Assembly: GCA_963726715.1 (NCBI GenBank) | Contig: CAVSDF010000007.1 | Location: 124,001-188,000 of the forward strand | DNA: 64,000 nt | DNA from: CAVSDF01 sp963726715 | Lineage (GTDB): Bacteria; Bacteroidota; Rhodothermia; Rhodothermales; BA12 | Reading direction: 5' to 3' | Part shown: piece by piece, positions 27,958 through 39,658 of the stretch | Layout: the number at the start of each line of letters is the position of its first letter | Numbering within the stretch: position 1 is the stretch's first letter | The notes under the pieces: model-generated | Databases searched by the model: none | The model's input: only the letters and a program-made list of their open reading frames with translations | What the model was told of the DNA's origin: nothing | Program-made: the position numbers and the translations under genes

Positions 27958-28898
27958 TGAGAGAGATGGGACCGACGGACGAGGCGGCGACCGAGAACGC
28001 GGCGATGGATGGGCACGCCGCACCCGCGGCTGACCCTCGCGCGGCCGGTGCGTCAACAACCTGCGGCGTGCGCGTCGGGGTGTTCGGTGGGGGCGCGGCG
28101 GCGGCGGCGCGGCGGGCGAGTCTGGCGCGCGTCGGGGCGGCGGTCGTGTGGGAGGGGGAGGACGAGGACGCGCTCGGCGATCTGCCCGCGTCGCTCGGCC
28201 TGCTCGTCGTGGCCGGGCCGGTCGCCGGACGGTCGGCAGCCGTCGTCGCGGCGGCGACGCGCGGCGTGGCGGCGTTCGTCGAGTGGCCGCCCGCGCCCGG
28301 ACTGCGCGAGGCGCACGCGCTCGTCCGGCTCGGCGAGGAGACCGGCACCGACGTCGGCGTCGCGCGGACGTGGCGGTTCGCGCCGACGCTCGCCGCGTGG
28401 GGGCTGTGGCCGGGCGTCACGCACGCCCCCTCGCCGGAGACAGGGGCCACGCCGCGCGCCGCGCCCGCCCCCCTCGTCCTCGTCGACGCCACCGCCCCGG
28501 CGCCGCTCCTCGGCGGCCACGTCCTCGCCGACCTCGTCGACCTCGCCGCCTGCCTGACGCGCGGCACGAGCCTTCGCCGCCTCGACGCGCGGCTGGTGCG
28601 CGACGCCGCCCGCGCGCCCGTCGCCCTCGCCGCATCGCTGCGCTTCACGAGCGGCGCCTACGCCCAGATCGTCCTCACGCCCGCGCCCGGCGGCACCGCC
28701 CCGCGCCGCCGCATCGCCGCCGCCACGCCCGCCGGTGCCCTCGACGCCGACCTCTGGCCCGAGCGCGCCGCCGCCCTCGACGCCGAGACCCGCGCCGTCC
28801 TCGCCGCCGCCGCGACCGGCGCCCCGCCCCCGGTCAGCGCCCTCGACGCCCTCGCGCTCGTCCGCCTCCTCGACCGCGTGACGGCGCGCCTGCGGTGA
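27957..28898 (+). CDS. Gfo/Idh/MocA-like oxidoreductase with degenerate N-terminus
   Basis: 313 residues. The first part resembles a Rossmann strand and turn (VRVGVFGGGAAAAARRASLA), a short acidic strand end (VVWEGEDE) and the segment LVVAGPVAGRSAAVVAAATR, as in Gfo/Idh/MocA proteins. The central EKP motif reads VEWPPAP, so the catalytic lysine is missing. The C-terminal half has a sheet-like repeat and is alanine-rich. It may be an inactive or divergent member. It is translationally coupled to the serine hydrolase (one-base overlap). ATG at 27957 chosen; ATG at 27966 is possible. Confidence 0.6.
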   Translation: MREMGPTDEAATENAAMDGHAAPAADPRAAGASTTCGVRVGVFGGGAAAAARRASLARVGAAVVWEGEDEDALGDLPASLGLLVVAGPVAGRSAAVVAAATRGVAAFVEWPPAPGLREAHALVRLGEETGTDVGVARTWRFAPTLAAWGLWPGVTHAPSPETGATPRAAPAPLVLVDATAPAPLLGGHVLADLVDLAACLTRGTSLRRLDARLVRDAARAPVALAASLRFTSGAYAQIVLTPAPGGTAPRRRIAAATPAGALDADLWPERAAALDAETRAVLAAAATGAPPPVSALDALALVRLLDRVTARLR

Positions 28899-29034
28899 GC
28901 GCGTGGAGCGCGGAGCGGGGACGCGCGCACAGGCGGAGGACATGTGTCCACACAGGTTTCACTTTTTCCTGAAACCACCGGCGAGGCCGTGACTTCTCCA
29001 TCCGGGGCCTCCCGCGCCCGCCGGACGGGCGGGC

Positions 29035-29042
29035 TATATTGA
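29035..29042 (+). promoter_or_regulatory. TATATTGA promoter-like element (sdh operon)
   Basis: AT-rich octamer in a GC-rich region, 56 nt before the sdhC ATG. It matches TAnnTT in the first six positions. Confidence 0.4.
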
Positions 29043-29097
29043 CGCTCGCGCGCCCCACCGGGCCGCGCCGCTCCCGATCCGAAACCGCTTCCGCCTG

Positions 29098-29565
29098 ATG
29101 GCCGCCGATCCCGCACCGCCGCCGGTGAACACCTACGTCAACACGCCGGGCGTGGCGCCGGGTGCTGCCGGAGGTCTCATGACCCCGTACTCGCCGCCGC
29201 GCTTCCGGCGCTACCGCCTGCGCCTCGGCATGGTCGCGTGGATCCTCCACCGCCTCACCGGCCTCGGCCTCGTCGTCTACATCATGCTCCACGTGTGGGG
29301 CCTGAAGGCGCTCTCGAACCGCGAGGCCTACAACGAACTCATCGCCGGGTACCACGCGCCGATCTTCAAGATCGCCGAGTTCGGCCTCTGGGTCGCCGTC
29401 GTCTACCACATGATGAACGGGCTGCGGATCGTCCTCGGCGACTTCCTCGGGTGGAAGCCCGACCAGAAGCGCCTCTTCGTCGTGCTCGGCGCCGTCGGGC
29501 TCGCGATGATCGTCGCGGGCGGCTACCCGTCGCTCTCCGCCGTCTTCCACTGGCTCGCCGGCTGA
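29098..29565 (+). CDS. sdhC: Succinate dehydrogenase cytochrome b556 subunit
   Basis: 155 residues and three membrane segments. WILHRLTGLGLVVYIMLHVW carries the SdhC signature (HRxTG, with the first TM), and VVYHMMNGLRIVLGDF contains the expected haem-ligand histidine (H-x-x-N-G-x-R). A 35-residue soluble N-terminal extension (MAADPAPPPVNTYVNTPGVA) precedes the usual start, so an internal ATG at 29179 could also be used. It anchors SdhAB to the inner membrane and passes electrons to quinone. It is the first gene of sdhCDAB, four nucleotides from sdhD. Confidence 0.9.
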   Translation: MAADPAPPPVNTYVNTPGVAPGAAGGLMTPYSPPRFRRYRLRLGMVAWILHRLTGLGLVVYIMLHVWGLKALSNREAYNELIAGYHAPIFKIAEFGLWVAVVYHMMNGLRIVLGDFLGWKPDQKRLFVVLGAVGLAMIVAGGYPSLSAVFHWLAG

Positions 29566-29569
29566 CCCA

Positions 29570-30169
29570 ATGAGATACTCGACCAACACCAAGAGCCAGG
29601 CCCAGAACTGGTTTCTGCACCGCATCACGGGCACCTTCCTCGTCTTCCTGCTGCTCACCCACTTCTGGGTGCAGCACTTCGACTCGACGACCAAGTCGGT
29701 CGTCGAACAGGTCGTCACGCATGCCGATGCCGACGACGGCCTCAACGCCGAGGGCGACGAAGTGCAGCCGCTGCCGACGTACGGCCCCGACGCCATCGCC
29801 GCCGTCGAGGCGCGCCGCCAGACCGATCCGCGCTTCGGCGCGCCCGGTAGCCAGGTGACGCCCTACGAGGTGACGATGCTGCGCCTCGCCGACCCGGTCT
29901 ACGCGGTTCTGTGGAAGGCCTTCAACCTGTTCTTCCTGCTCTTCGCGCTCCACCACGGCTTCTACGGCCTCTCGAACATCCTCACCGACTACATCCGCCG
30001 CCCGATGCTGCGCGCGATGGCGACGAAGCTCTCGTGGACGCTCGCGCTCGTGCTCTTCGTCATCGGCGCCTACTCGGTCGTGACCGCCGGCACCGGCATG
30101 ATGCCCCCGACCCCCGGCACGCCGACGCTCAACGAGTCGGCGATGCCCCCCCCGGCCCTCCAGCCCTGA
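29570..30169 (+). CDS. sdhD: Succinate dehydrogenase membrane anchor subunit, with extended first loop
   Basis: 199 residues, longer than the usual 110-130. TM1 (WFLHRITGTFLVFLLLTHFW) is followed by an atypical soluble insertion of about 75 residues (residues 38-110: TKSVVEQVVTHADADDGLNA and onward), then TM2 (LWKAFNLFFLLFALHHGFYG) with the haem-ligand candidate HH, and TM3 (LSWTLALVLFVIGAYSVVTA). The C-terminus is proline-rich. The family identity is clear from its place in the operon and HHGFYGLSNILTDY. The acidic loop is periplasmic or cytoplasmic depending on topology and may be lineage-specific. Confidence 0.88.
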   Translation: MRYSTNTKSQAQNWFLHRITGTFLVFLLLTHFWVQHFDSTTKSVVEQVVTHADADDGLNAEGDEVQPLPTYGPDAIAAVEARRQTDPRFGAPGSQVTPYEVTMLRLADPVYAVLWKAFNLFFLLFALHHGFYGLSNILTDYIRRPMLRAMATKLSWTLALVLFVIGAYSVVTAGTGMMPPTPGTPTLNESAMPPPALQP

Positions 30170-30292
30170 TACGTCCCCTGACCGGCTGGCGCCCACCGCG
30201 CCGCCGCGCTCCGGCGTCTGTGTCGCATTCGGGCGGGCCGACCGAGGCCTGACCCAACCGCCTCTCGAAGGCCGCTTTCCCCGACTACTGCA

Positions 30293-32047
30293 ATGATCTT
30301 CAACCACGACGTCGTGATCGTCGGTGCCGGCGGTGCCGGGCTGATGGCGGCGCTCTACGCCAAGGAAGGCGGCGCCGATGTCGCCGTCGTCTCCAAGCTC
30401 CACCCGCTCCGCAGCCACACCGGCGCCGCGCAGGGCGGCATCGGGGCCGCCCTCGCCAACGAGGAGGAAGACTCGTGGCTCTGGCACGCCTTCGACACCG
30501 TCAAGGGGTCGGACTACATCGGCGACCAGGACGCCATCCTGATCATGTGCCAGGACGCCTCGCGCACCATCATCGAGCTCGAGCACTACGGCGTGCCGTT
30601 CTCGCGCACGAAGGAGGGCAAGATCTCGCAGCGGCGCTTCGGCGGGCACACGCGCGACTTCGGCAAGGCCCCCGTGCGCCGCGCCTGCCACGCCGCCGAC
30701 CGCACCGGCCACGCCATCCTGCACACGCTCTACGACCAGTGCACGAAGAAGGGCGTCCGGTTCTACGACGAGTTCCAGGTGCTCGACCTCGTCAAGACCG
30801 ACGACGGCGTCGTCTGCGGCGCCGTCGCCTACGAGATCCTCACCGGCGAGCTCCACACGTTCCACGCCAAGCACGTCTGCTTCGCCACCGGCGGCTACGG
30901 GCGCGCCTTCAAGACGACATCGAACGCCCACTCGGGCACCGGCGACGGCTTCTCGATCGCCCTTCGCGCGGGCATTCCGCTCGAGGACATGGAGTTCGTG
31001 CAGTTCCACCCGACGGGCCTCTACCGTCTCGGTATCCTCATCACCGAGGGCGCGCGGGGCGAGGGCGGCATCCTGCGCAACAACGACGGCGAGCGCTTCA
31101 TGGAGCGCTACGCGCCGACGGTGAAGGACCTCGCGCCACGCGACATGGTCTCGCAGTGCATCTACAAGGAGATCCGCGAAGGCCGCGGCATCGGCGGTGA
31201 GGCGTATGTGCACCTCGACATGACGGGCGTGGGCGCCGATGTGCTCGAGAAAAAGCTGCCCGAGATCTCGATGTTCTCGCGCACCTACCTCGGCATCGAC
31301 CCGATCCGCCAGCCGATCCCGATCGCCCCGACGGCTCACTACGCGATGGGCGGCATCCCGACGAACTACGACGGGCAGGTCGAGAAGGGCCGCCGTGGCG
31401 ACCTCGTGCCCGGCTTCTACGCCGCCGGCGAGTGCGCGTGCGTGAGCGTCCACGGGGCCAACCGGCTCGGCACGAACTCGCTCCTCGACCTTGTCGTCTT
31501 CGGGCGCCGCGTGGGCATCCACATGGCCGAGGCGATCCGCACCGAAGGCCGCAAGCGCGAGGTGCTGCCGACCGACCCGGAGAAGCGCGCCCGCGAGATG
31601 CTCGCCGGCATCTTCGCCCGCACGGGCGGCGATGGCGTCGCGGCGGTGCGCAACGACTTGCAGGACTCGATGATGACCAACGTCTCGGTCTTCCGCACCG
31701 AGGAGACGCTCACCGACGCCCTCACCGATCTCGCCGCGCTCCGCAAGCGCGCCCGCGCGACGTCGGTGCGCGACCGGGGACGCCGCTTCAACACCGAGAT
31801 TCTCGATGCCGTCGAGCTCGAGTTCATGGTCGATTACGCCGAGGCCATCGCCGCCGGGGCGCGCAACCGCACCGAGAGCCGCGGCGCCCACCTCCGCGAG
31901 GACTACCGCGACCGCGACGACGAGAAGTGGCTCGTCCACACGCTCTTCCACAGCGACTGCGAGGGCGGCTACCACTTCACCGAGAAGAAGGTGACGATGC
32001 GCACCGATGAGTACCCCGAGTTCACCCCCAAGGTGCGCAAGTATTGA
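30293..32047 (+). CDS. sdhA: Succinate dehydrogenase flavoprotein subunit
   Basis: 584 residues, the normal length. The FAD dinucleotide motif VIVGAGGAGLMAALYAKEGG starts at residue 7. His42 in RSHTGAAQGG is the covalent flavin attachment site. QFHPTGLYRLGILITEGARG and REGRGIGGEAYVHLDM contain active-site residues of the succinate/fumarate pocket. It oxidises succinate to fumarate in the TCA cycle at the cytoplasmic face. A 123-bp gap separates it from sdhD and 108 bp from sdhB, both without apparent terminators, so the four genes are probably one operon. Confidence 0.95.
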   Translation: MIFNHDVVIVGAGGAGLMAALYAKEGGADVAVVSKLHPLRSHTGAAQGGIGAALANEEEDSWLWHAFDTVKGSDYIGDQDAILIMCQDASRTIIELEHYGVPFSRTKEGKISQRRFGGHTRDFGKAPVRRACHAADRTGHAILHTLYDQCTKKGVRFYDEFQVLDLVKTDDGVVCGAVAYEILTGELHTFHAKHVCFATGGYGRAFKTTSNAHSGTGDGFSIALRAGIPLEDMEFVQFHPTGLYRLGILITEGARGEGGILRNNDGERFMERYAPTVKDLAPRDMVSQCIYKEIREGRGIGGEAYVHLDMTGVGADVLEKKLPEISMFSRTYLGIDPIRQPIPIAPTAHYAMGGIPTNYDGQVEKGRRGDLVPGFYAAGECACVSVHGANRLGTNSLLDLVVFGRRVGIHMAEAIRTEGRKREVLPTDPEKRAREMLAGIFARTGGDGVAAVRNDLQDSMMTNVSVFRTEETLTDALTDLAALRKRARATSVRDRGRRFNTEILDAVELEFMVDYAEAIAAGARNRTESRGAHLREDYRDRDDEKWLVHTLFHSDCEGGYHFTEKKVTMRTDEYPEFTPKVRKY

Positions 32048-32064
32048 TGGTGCCTTGGGGATGA

Positions 32065-32145
32065 GGTATGGGTGATTGGTTTTGAACCGAATTACAAATC
32101 CACACCTCATTTCCAATACCCAATCATCAATGCCCAATTATCAAA
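32065..32145. repeat. AT-rich CCCAATC/TTGGGTATT-type tract between sdhA and sdhB
   Basis: A short AT-rich segment with an imperfect inverted arrangement: GGTATGGGTGATTGG on the left and CCAATACCCAATCATCAATG on the right. It resembles the 57590-57650 tract and the short tandem heptamers of other bacteria. It lies just ahead of the sdhB start. Confidence 0.55.
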
Positions 32146-32155
32146 CGACACCCCC

Positions 32156-32866
32156 ATGAAACTCACCGTCGCCGTCAAGCGCTTCGACCCCGAGGCCGAC
32201 ACGGTCCCGCGCTGGCAGAGCTACGAGATCGACGCCGAGCCGATGGACACCGCGCTCTACCTGCTCCTCAAGATCAAGTGGTACCAGGACGGCACGCTCA
32301 CCTTCCGCAAGTCGTGCGCCCACGGCATCTGCGGCTCCGACGCGATGCAGATCAACGGCGAGAACAAGCTCGCCTGCGCGATCCTCGTCAAGGAAATCGC
32401 CAAGGAAGGCGACACCGTCCGCTTCGAGCCGCTTCCCGGCAGCCCCGTCATCAAGGACCTGGTGATCGACCAGACGGGCTTCTTCGAGAAGTACCGCGCC
32501 GTGATGCCGTACCTGGTCAACGGGCAGCCGGCGCCCGAGCGCGAGCGGATTCAGAGCCCGCAGGACTTCGAGATGATCGAGGACGCCACCAAGTGCATCA
32601 TGTGCGGCGCGTGCACCCACGCCTGCCCGAGCACGTGGGCCGACCCCGAGTACCTCGGCCCGGCGGCGCTCCTCAAGGCCTACCGCTACACCTACGACAC
32701 CCGCGACGACGGCGCGAGCGACCGCCTGCGCGTCGTCGACTCGTCGGAGGGGCTGTGGAAGTGCTACACCATCTTCAACTGCGTGCAGGCCTGCCCGAAG
32801 GAGATCGACATCACGCGGTGGCTGAGCGCGCTCAAGCGCCGCGCCGTCCTCGAAAAGATCGGCTGA
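32156..32866 (+). CDS. sdhB: Succinate dehydrogenase iron-sulfur subunit
   Basis: 236 residues. The [2Fe-2S] ligands are in SCAHGICGSDAMQINGENKL(AC); the [4Fe-4S] cluster is CIMCGACTHACP and the remaining cysteines CYTIFNCVQACP supply the [3Fe-4S] cluster. It carries electrons from the SdhA flavin to the membrane subunits. The ATG at 32156 (MKLTVAVKRFDPEADT) matches family length; an earlier in-frame ATG at 32072 would read through the repeat tract and is rejected. Confidence 0.94.
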   Translation: MKLTVAVKRFDPEADTVPRWQSYEIDAEPMDTALYLLLKIKWYQDGTLTFRKSCAHGICGSDAMQINGENKLACAILVKEIAKEGDTVRFEPLPGSPVIKDLVIDQTGFFEKYRAVMPYLVNGQPAPERERIQSPQDFEMIEDATKCIMCGACTHACPSTWADPEYLGPAALLKAYRYTYDTRDDGASDRLRVVDSSEGLWKCYTIFNCVQACPKEIDITRWLSALKRRAVLEKIG

Positions 32867-32898
32867 CCCCGCCACCCGCCGCTTTCCCCCGTCCCCGA

Positions 32899-33381
32899 AT
32901 GCGTCCCTTCGTCCTTGCGACCGCCGCTGCGCTCGCCCTCTCCGCCTGCGGAAACGCTGACACGCCCTCGACGCCCGACCCGTACGCGGACTCGTCGATG
33001 AACGCCGTCGCGCCTCCCGGAAGCGCCGCCGCCGACTCGGCCGTCGCGCCGACGAGCGGTCCGGGTGACCTGACCGCCACCGTCGGGGCCTTCGAGATGG
33101 GCATCACCAACCTCTCGCCCTCCGCCGCCGGGGACAACGTCGACGCGTGGATCAACACGCTCGCGGGCAAAAAGGACATGGACGCCATGACCGGCCTGCT
33201 GCGCGAACTGAAGGCCGAACTCGCCGCCCCGAACCTCGACGGAAAGGCCATCGGCGAGACGCTCAAGAAGCTCGGCACCGAGACCAGCGCATCGGCAGGG
33301 ATGGCGACCGAGAGCGAGCGCCCGACCCTCGAACGCCTCGCCTTCCTGCTCACGCAGGCCGGCGACCGTCTCGATCCCTGA
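32899..33381 (+). CDS. Small uncharacterised lipoprotein
   Basis: 160 residues. MRPFVLATAAALALSACGNA gives a lipobox (LSAC, lipidated Cys17) followed by a low-complexity Ser/Pro/Ala linker and a helical domain (AWINTLAGKKDMDAMTGLLR, KAIGETLKKLGTETS, LERLAFLLTQAGDRL). I do not recognise the family. It lies 32 bp after sdhB and may belong to that operon. A possible hairpin terminator follows at 33403-33435. Confidence 0.75.
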   Translation: MRPFVLATAAALALSACGNADTPSTPDPYADSSMNAVAPPGSAAADSAVAPTSGPGDLTATVGAFEMGITNLSPSAAGDNVDAWINTLAGKKDMDAMTGLLRELKAELAAPNLDGKAIGETLKKLGTETSASAGMATESERPTLERLAFLLTQAGDRLDP

Positions 33382-33402
33382 CGCCGTCCGGCACGGCCTT
33401 CC

Positions 33403-33435
33403 CGCGCCCCGTTTCCGTGTTGGAGGCGGGGCGCG
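33403..33435 (+). terminator. Possible terminator hairpin after the sdh operon
   Basis: Inverted repeat CGCGCCCCG / CGGGGCGCG (9 bp) with a 15-nt loop, 21 bp after the lipoprotein stop. No U-tract, so factor-independent activity is uncertain. Confidence 0.4.
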
Positions 33436-33531
33436 TCGCATTGGGGGATGTCCGGCGTCGTCTGCGGGGCGCGATGCATTACGCGCCCTTGCTGGATTCG
33501 TAGCGTGACGTGTCGCAATGCCCGCCCACTG

Positions 33532-36717
<3,186 letters not shown>

Positions 36718-36744
36718 CGGGGGGGCAAGAAAGGGGCTTGCCGA

Positions 36745-36752
36745 CAAGTATA
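36745..36752 (-). promoter_or_regulatory. TATACTTG promoter-like element (hybrid kinase)
   Basis: Minus-strand TATACTTG about 27 nt before the ATG at 36717; one mismatch to TAnnTTTG. The intergenic region to pbpC is only 63 bp, so the two promoters overlap. Confidence 0.45.
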
Positions 36753-36780
36753 CTGAGGGATGTGTTACGTGTATCGGACA

Positions 36781-39318
36781 ATGCGCGCCCCTGTCAAGCC
36801 ACCGCCTCCCGCGTCTGCGGACCTGCCTGCTGCCGCGCTCGTGCCCGCCGGTGCACCTGCCACCCCCGCTGCCGCCGCGCCCAACGACACCGCGCCCGGC
36901 CTGCGCCGCCGGATTCGCCGCGTGCTGAACCGCCGCGTCGTGCGCCGCGCGGCCCTCGCCGTCGTGGCCGCCGTCCTCGCCGGTGCCGCCTCGCTCGCGT
37001 GGCCCCTTCCGCGCACCGCCGACCCGTCTGCCGACGCGCGCAGCATCCGCCTGACCAGCCGCGACGGCACGCTCCTGCGCGAGATCCGCCCCGACGGCCG
37101 CGGCACGCCCGTCGCCCTCGCCGACGTGCCGCCGTTCGCCGTCGCCGCGCTCGTCGCCACCGAAGACCGCCGGTTCTACCGCCACGCGGGCGTCGACGCG
37201 GCCGCGCTCGGGCGGGCCGTGTGGACGGCGCTGCTGCGCGGGCGGGCGCGCTCGGGCGCCTCGACGCTCACGATGCAGGTCGCGCGCGGCCTCCGGGCGG
37301 CGGAAACGGGCGGCGGGAGGCGTGGGCTGTGGGACAAACTGGCCGAGATGCACCTCGCCCTCCGCCTCGAACTCCACCTCGACAAGCGCGCCATCCTCGC
37401 GCTCTGGCTCAACCGCGCGTACTTCGGCGGCGGCGCCTACGGCATCGAAGCCGCCGCGCAGTCCGCCTTCGGCACCCGCGCCCGCGACCTCACGCGGGCC
37501 GACGCCGCGCTCCTCGTCGGGCTTCCGCAGCGCCCGACCGCCTACGACCTGCGCCGCCACCCCGACGCCGCGATGGCGCGCCGCCGCACCGTCCTCGCCG
37601 CCGCCGTCCGCGAGCGCCTCGTCTCCGCCGACGAAGCCGAGGCCCTCGGCGCCGCGCCCCTCGCCCTCACGAGTGTCCGCGCGCCCGTCGACGCGATGCA
37701 CCTCGCCGAGCGCCTGCGCCCGTCGATGCCCGACGGCGCCACCGAAGTCCGCACGACCCTCGACGCGCGCACGCAGGCCACCGCCGAGGCGCTCGTGCGC
37801 ACCCACCTCGCGCGGCTCACCGCCGCAGGCGCCGCGCCGGGCGGCGGCGTGGGCGTGAACGCCGCCGTCGTCGTGCTCGACAATGCGACCGGCGACGTCC
37901 TCGCCTACGTCGGCAGCGGCGACTACTGGGACGCGCCCGCGCTCGGCCGCAACGACGGCGCGACGGCTCTCCGGCAGGCCGGGTCGGCGCTCAAGCCCTT
38001 CGTCTACGGCCTCGCCCTCGACACGCGCCGCACGACCGCCGCCTCGATCCTCGCCGACATCGAGACCGACATCCCCGACGGGCGCGGCGCCTACCGCCCG
38101 CGCAACTACGACCGCACCTTCCACGGCCCGGTGCCGCTCCGGCAGGCGCTCGCCTCGTCGTTCAACGTCCCGGCGGTCGCCCTCGCCCGCGACCTCGGCC
38201 CGGCGACGCTCCTCGGCGCCCTCCGGCAGGACGGCTTCGCCACGCTCACCCGCGACGCCGAGACCTACGGCGTCGGCCTCGCGCTCGGCAACGGCGAGGT
38301 GCGCCTGGTCGATCTGGCAAGCGCGTACGCGGGCCTCGCGCGCGGCGGCTTCCGCCCGGTCCCGCGGACGACCCTGTGGACGCGCACGGCCTCTGGCGAC
38401 ACGCTCGGCGGCCCCCGCGTGGAGGTCGCCCCGATGGCGCTCTCGCCCGGCGCGGCGTTCGTCGTCGCCGACATCCTGAGCGATCCGGAGGCGCGGGCAC
38501 CCGGTTTCGGACGCGGCGGCCCGCTCGAACTGCCGTTCCCGGTCGCCGTCAAGACCGGCACGTCGAAGGACTACCGCGACAACTGGGCCGTCGGCGCCTC
38601 GCCGCGCCACACCGTCGCCGTCTGGGTCGGGCGCTTCGACGGCTCGCCGATGCACCGCGTCTCGGGCGTCTCGGGCGCCGCGCCGATCCTGCGGGCGATC
38701 TTCGAGTCGATGGGGTCCGATGGCGGATTCGCGCGCCCGGCCGAGGTCGTCGAGGGCGAGGTGTGCCCGCACTCCGGCCACGTGGCCGGGCGGATGTGCC
38801 CGTCGCGGCGCCGCGAGTGGTTTCTCGCGGGCACGGTGCCGCGCGACACCTGCCGCGTCCACGTGGCCGTCGCCATCGACCGCCGCAGCGGCCTCCGCGC
38901 CGACGGCACGACGCCTGCGAACGAGCGCGTCGTGCGGGCCTTCACCGACTACGGCCCCGTTTTCCACGGATGGATGCGGGCGCGCGGCCTCGCCGTTCCC
39001 CCCTCGGTGTTCGCCTCGGCGGCGCGGGCGGGCGGCTCGGCATCGGCGAGCGACCGGCTCGTGCTCGACGTTCCGACCGACGGCACGCGCCTGCTCCTCG
39101 ACCCGCACCTGCGGCGCGACTACCAGCGCCTGGCCATGCGCGTCCGCGCCGACGTGGGCCTCGGCGCCCTCGTCTGGCGCGTCGACGGGCGCGACGTGGG
39201 CCGCGGCCCCTCCCACGACTGGCCCCTCGCCCCCGGCCGCCACATCGTCGACGTCACCGCCGTCGACGAGTCCGGGCGCCGCCTCCGCAGCCGCCCTGCG
39301 CGGGTGACGGTGGAGTAG
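36781..39318 (+). CDS. pbpC: Penicillin-binding protein 1C (bifunctional transglycosylase/transpeptidase)
   Basis: 845 residues. A cytoplasmic proline-rich tail and one membrane anchor (RRAALAVVAAVLAGAASLAW) precede a GT51 glycosyltransferase domain (Glu128 in VATEDRRFYRHAGVD) and a transpeptidase domain with Ser402-x-x-Lys in AGSALKPFVYG, SFN and KTGTSKDYRDNW. A C-terminal domain follows the penicillin-binding fold, with the cysteine pair CPHSGHVAGRMCPSRRRE, as in PbpC. It polymerises and crosslinks peptidoglycan. An upstream ATG at 36760 would add seven residues. The next two genes also act on the cell wall. Confidence 0.9.
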   Translation: MRAPVKPPPPASADLPAAALVPAGAPATPAAAAPNDTAPGLRRRIRRVLNRRVVRRAALAVVAAVLAGAASLAWPLPRTADPSADARSIRLTSRDGTLLREIRPDGRGTPVALADVPPFAVAALVATEDRRFYRHAGVDAAALGRAVWTALLRGRARSGASTLTMQVARGLRAAETGGGRRGLWDKLAEMHLALRLELHLDKRAILALWLNRAYFGGGAYGIEAAAQSAFGTRARDLTRADAALLVGLPQRPTAYDLRRHPDAAMARRRTVLAAAVRERLVSADEAEALGAAPLALTSVRAPVDAMHLAERLRPSMPDGATEVRTTLDARTQATAEALVRTHLARLTAAGAAPGGGVGVNAAVVVLDNATGDVLAYVGSGDYWDAPALGRNDGATALRQAGSALKPFVYGLALDTRRTTAASILADIETDIPDGRGAYRPRNYDRTFHGPVPLRQALASSFNVPAVALARDLGPATLLGALRQDGFATLTRDAETYGVGLALGNGEVRLVDLASAYAGLARGGFRPVPRTTLWTRTASGDTLGGPRVEVAPMALSPGAAFVVADILSDPEARAPGFGRGGPLELPFPVAVKTGTSKDYRDNWAVGASPRHTVAVWVGRFDGSPMHRVSGVSGAAPILRAIFESMGSDGGFARPAEVVEGEVCPHSGHVAGRMCPSRRREWFLAGTVPRDTCRVHVAVAIDRRSGLRADGTTPANERVVRAFTDYGPVFHGWMRARGLAVPPSVFASAARAGGSASASDRLVLDVPTDGTRLLLDPHLRRDYQRLAMRVRADVGLGALVWRVDGRDVGRGPSHDWPLAPGRHIVDVTAVDESGRRLRSRPARVTVE

Positions 39319-39339
39319 GGATTGGGGATTGGAGTGGCC

Positions 39340-39450
39340 GTAGGGGCGGGTCTCCGACCCGCCCGCGCACCCACCGCGGCGATGCGTCGGGCCTTCGCGG
39401 CGATGCGTCGGGCGCGGGCCACGCGCGGGCGGGTCGAGACCCGCCCCTAC
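39340..39450. repeat. Inverted pair of GTAGGGGCGGGTC palindromes flanking direct repeats (MITE-like)
   Basis: Palindrome copies at 39340-39364 and, inverted, 39427-39450 enclose two direct copies of GCGGCGATGCGTCGGG (near 39379 and 39400); a third diverged copy lies near 39478. The rest of the 340-bp gap 39319-39658 is without a gene, apart from a CCAACCACCAACG tract near 39550. Confidence 0.7.
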
Positions 39451-39658
39451 GAAGGGCTGGGGCGTTCGGATGCCGCCGCGGCGATGCGACGGGGCAGGGC
39501 AGCGGGCGGGCGGGCGGTGGGTGCCACCGGCGGACCCCGTCAGGGTTGCCAACCACCAACGCCCTCCGTCACCGCCTCGTCACCCGTGCTTCCGGCATCG
39601 TTACCCACGGCGGGGGGATGGGGATGTTGATTCGGAGACTCCCCAGTCTCCACCCCCG

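Noticed and set aside
32072..32155. N-terminal extension of SdhB from the ATG at 32072
   Set aside because: It would translate the AT-rich repeat tract; the ATG at 32156 gives the normal SdhB length.
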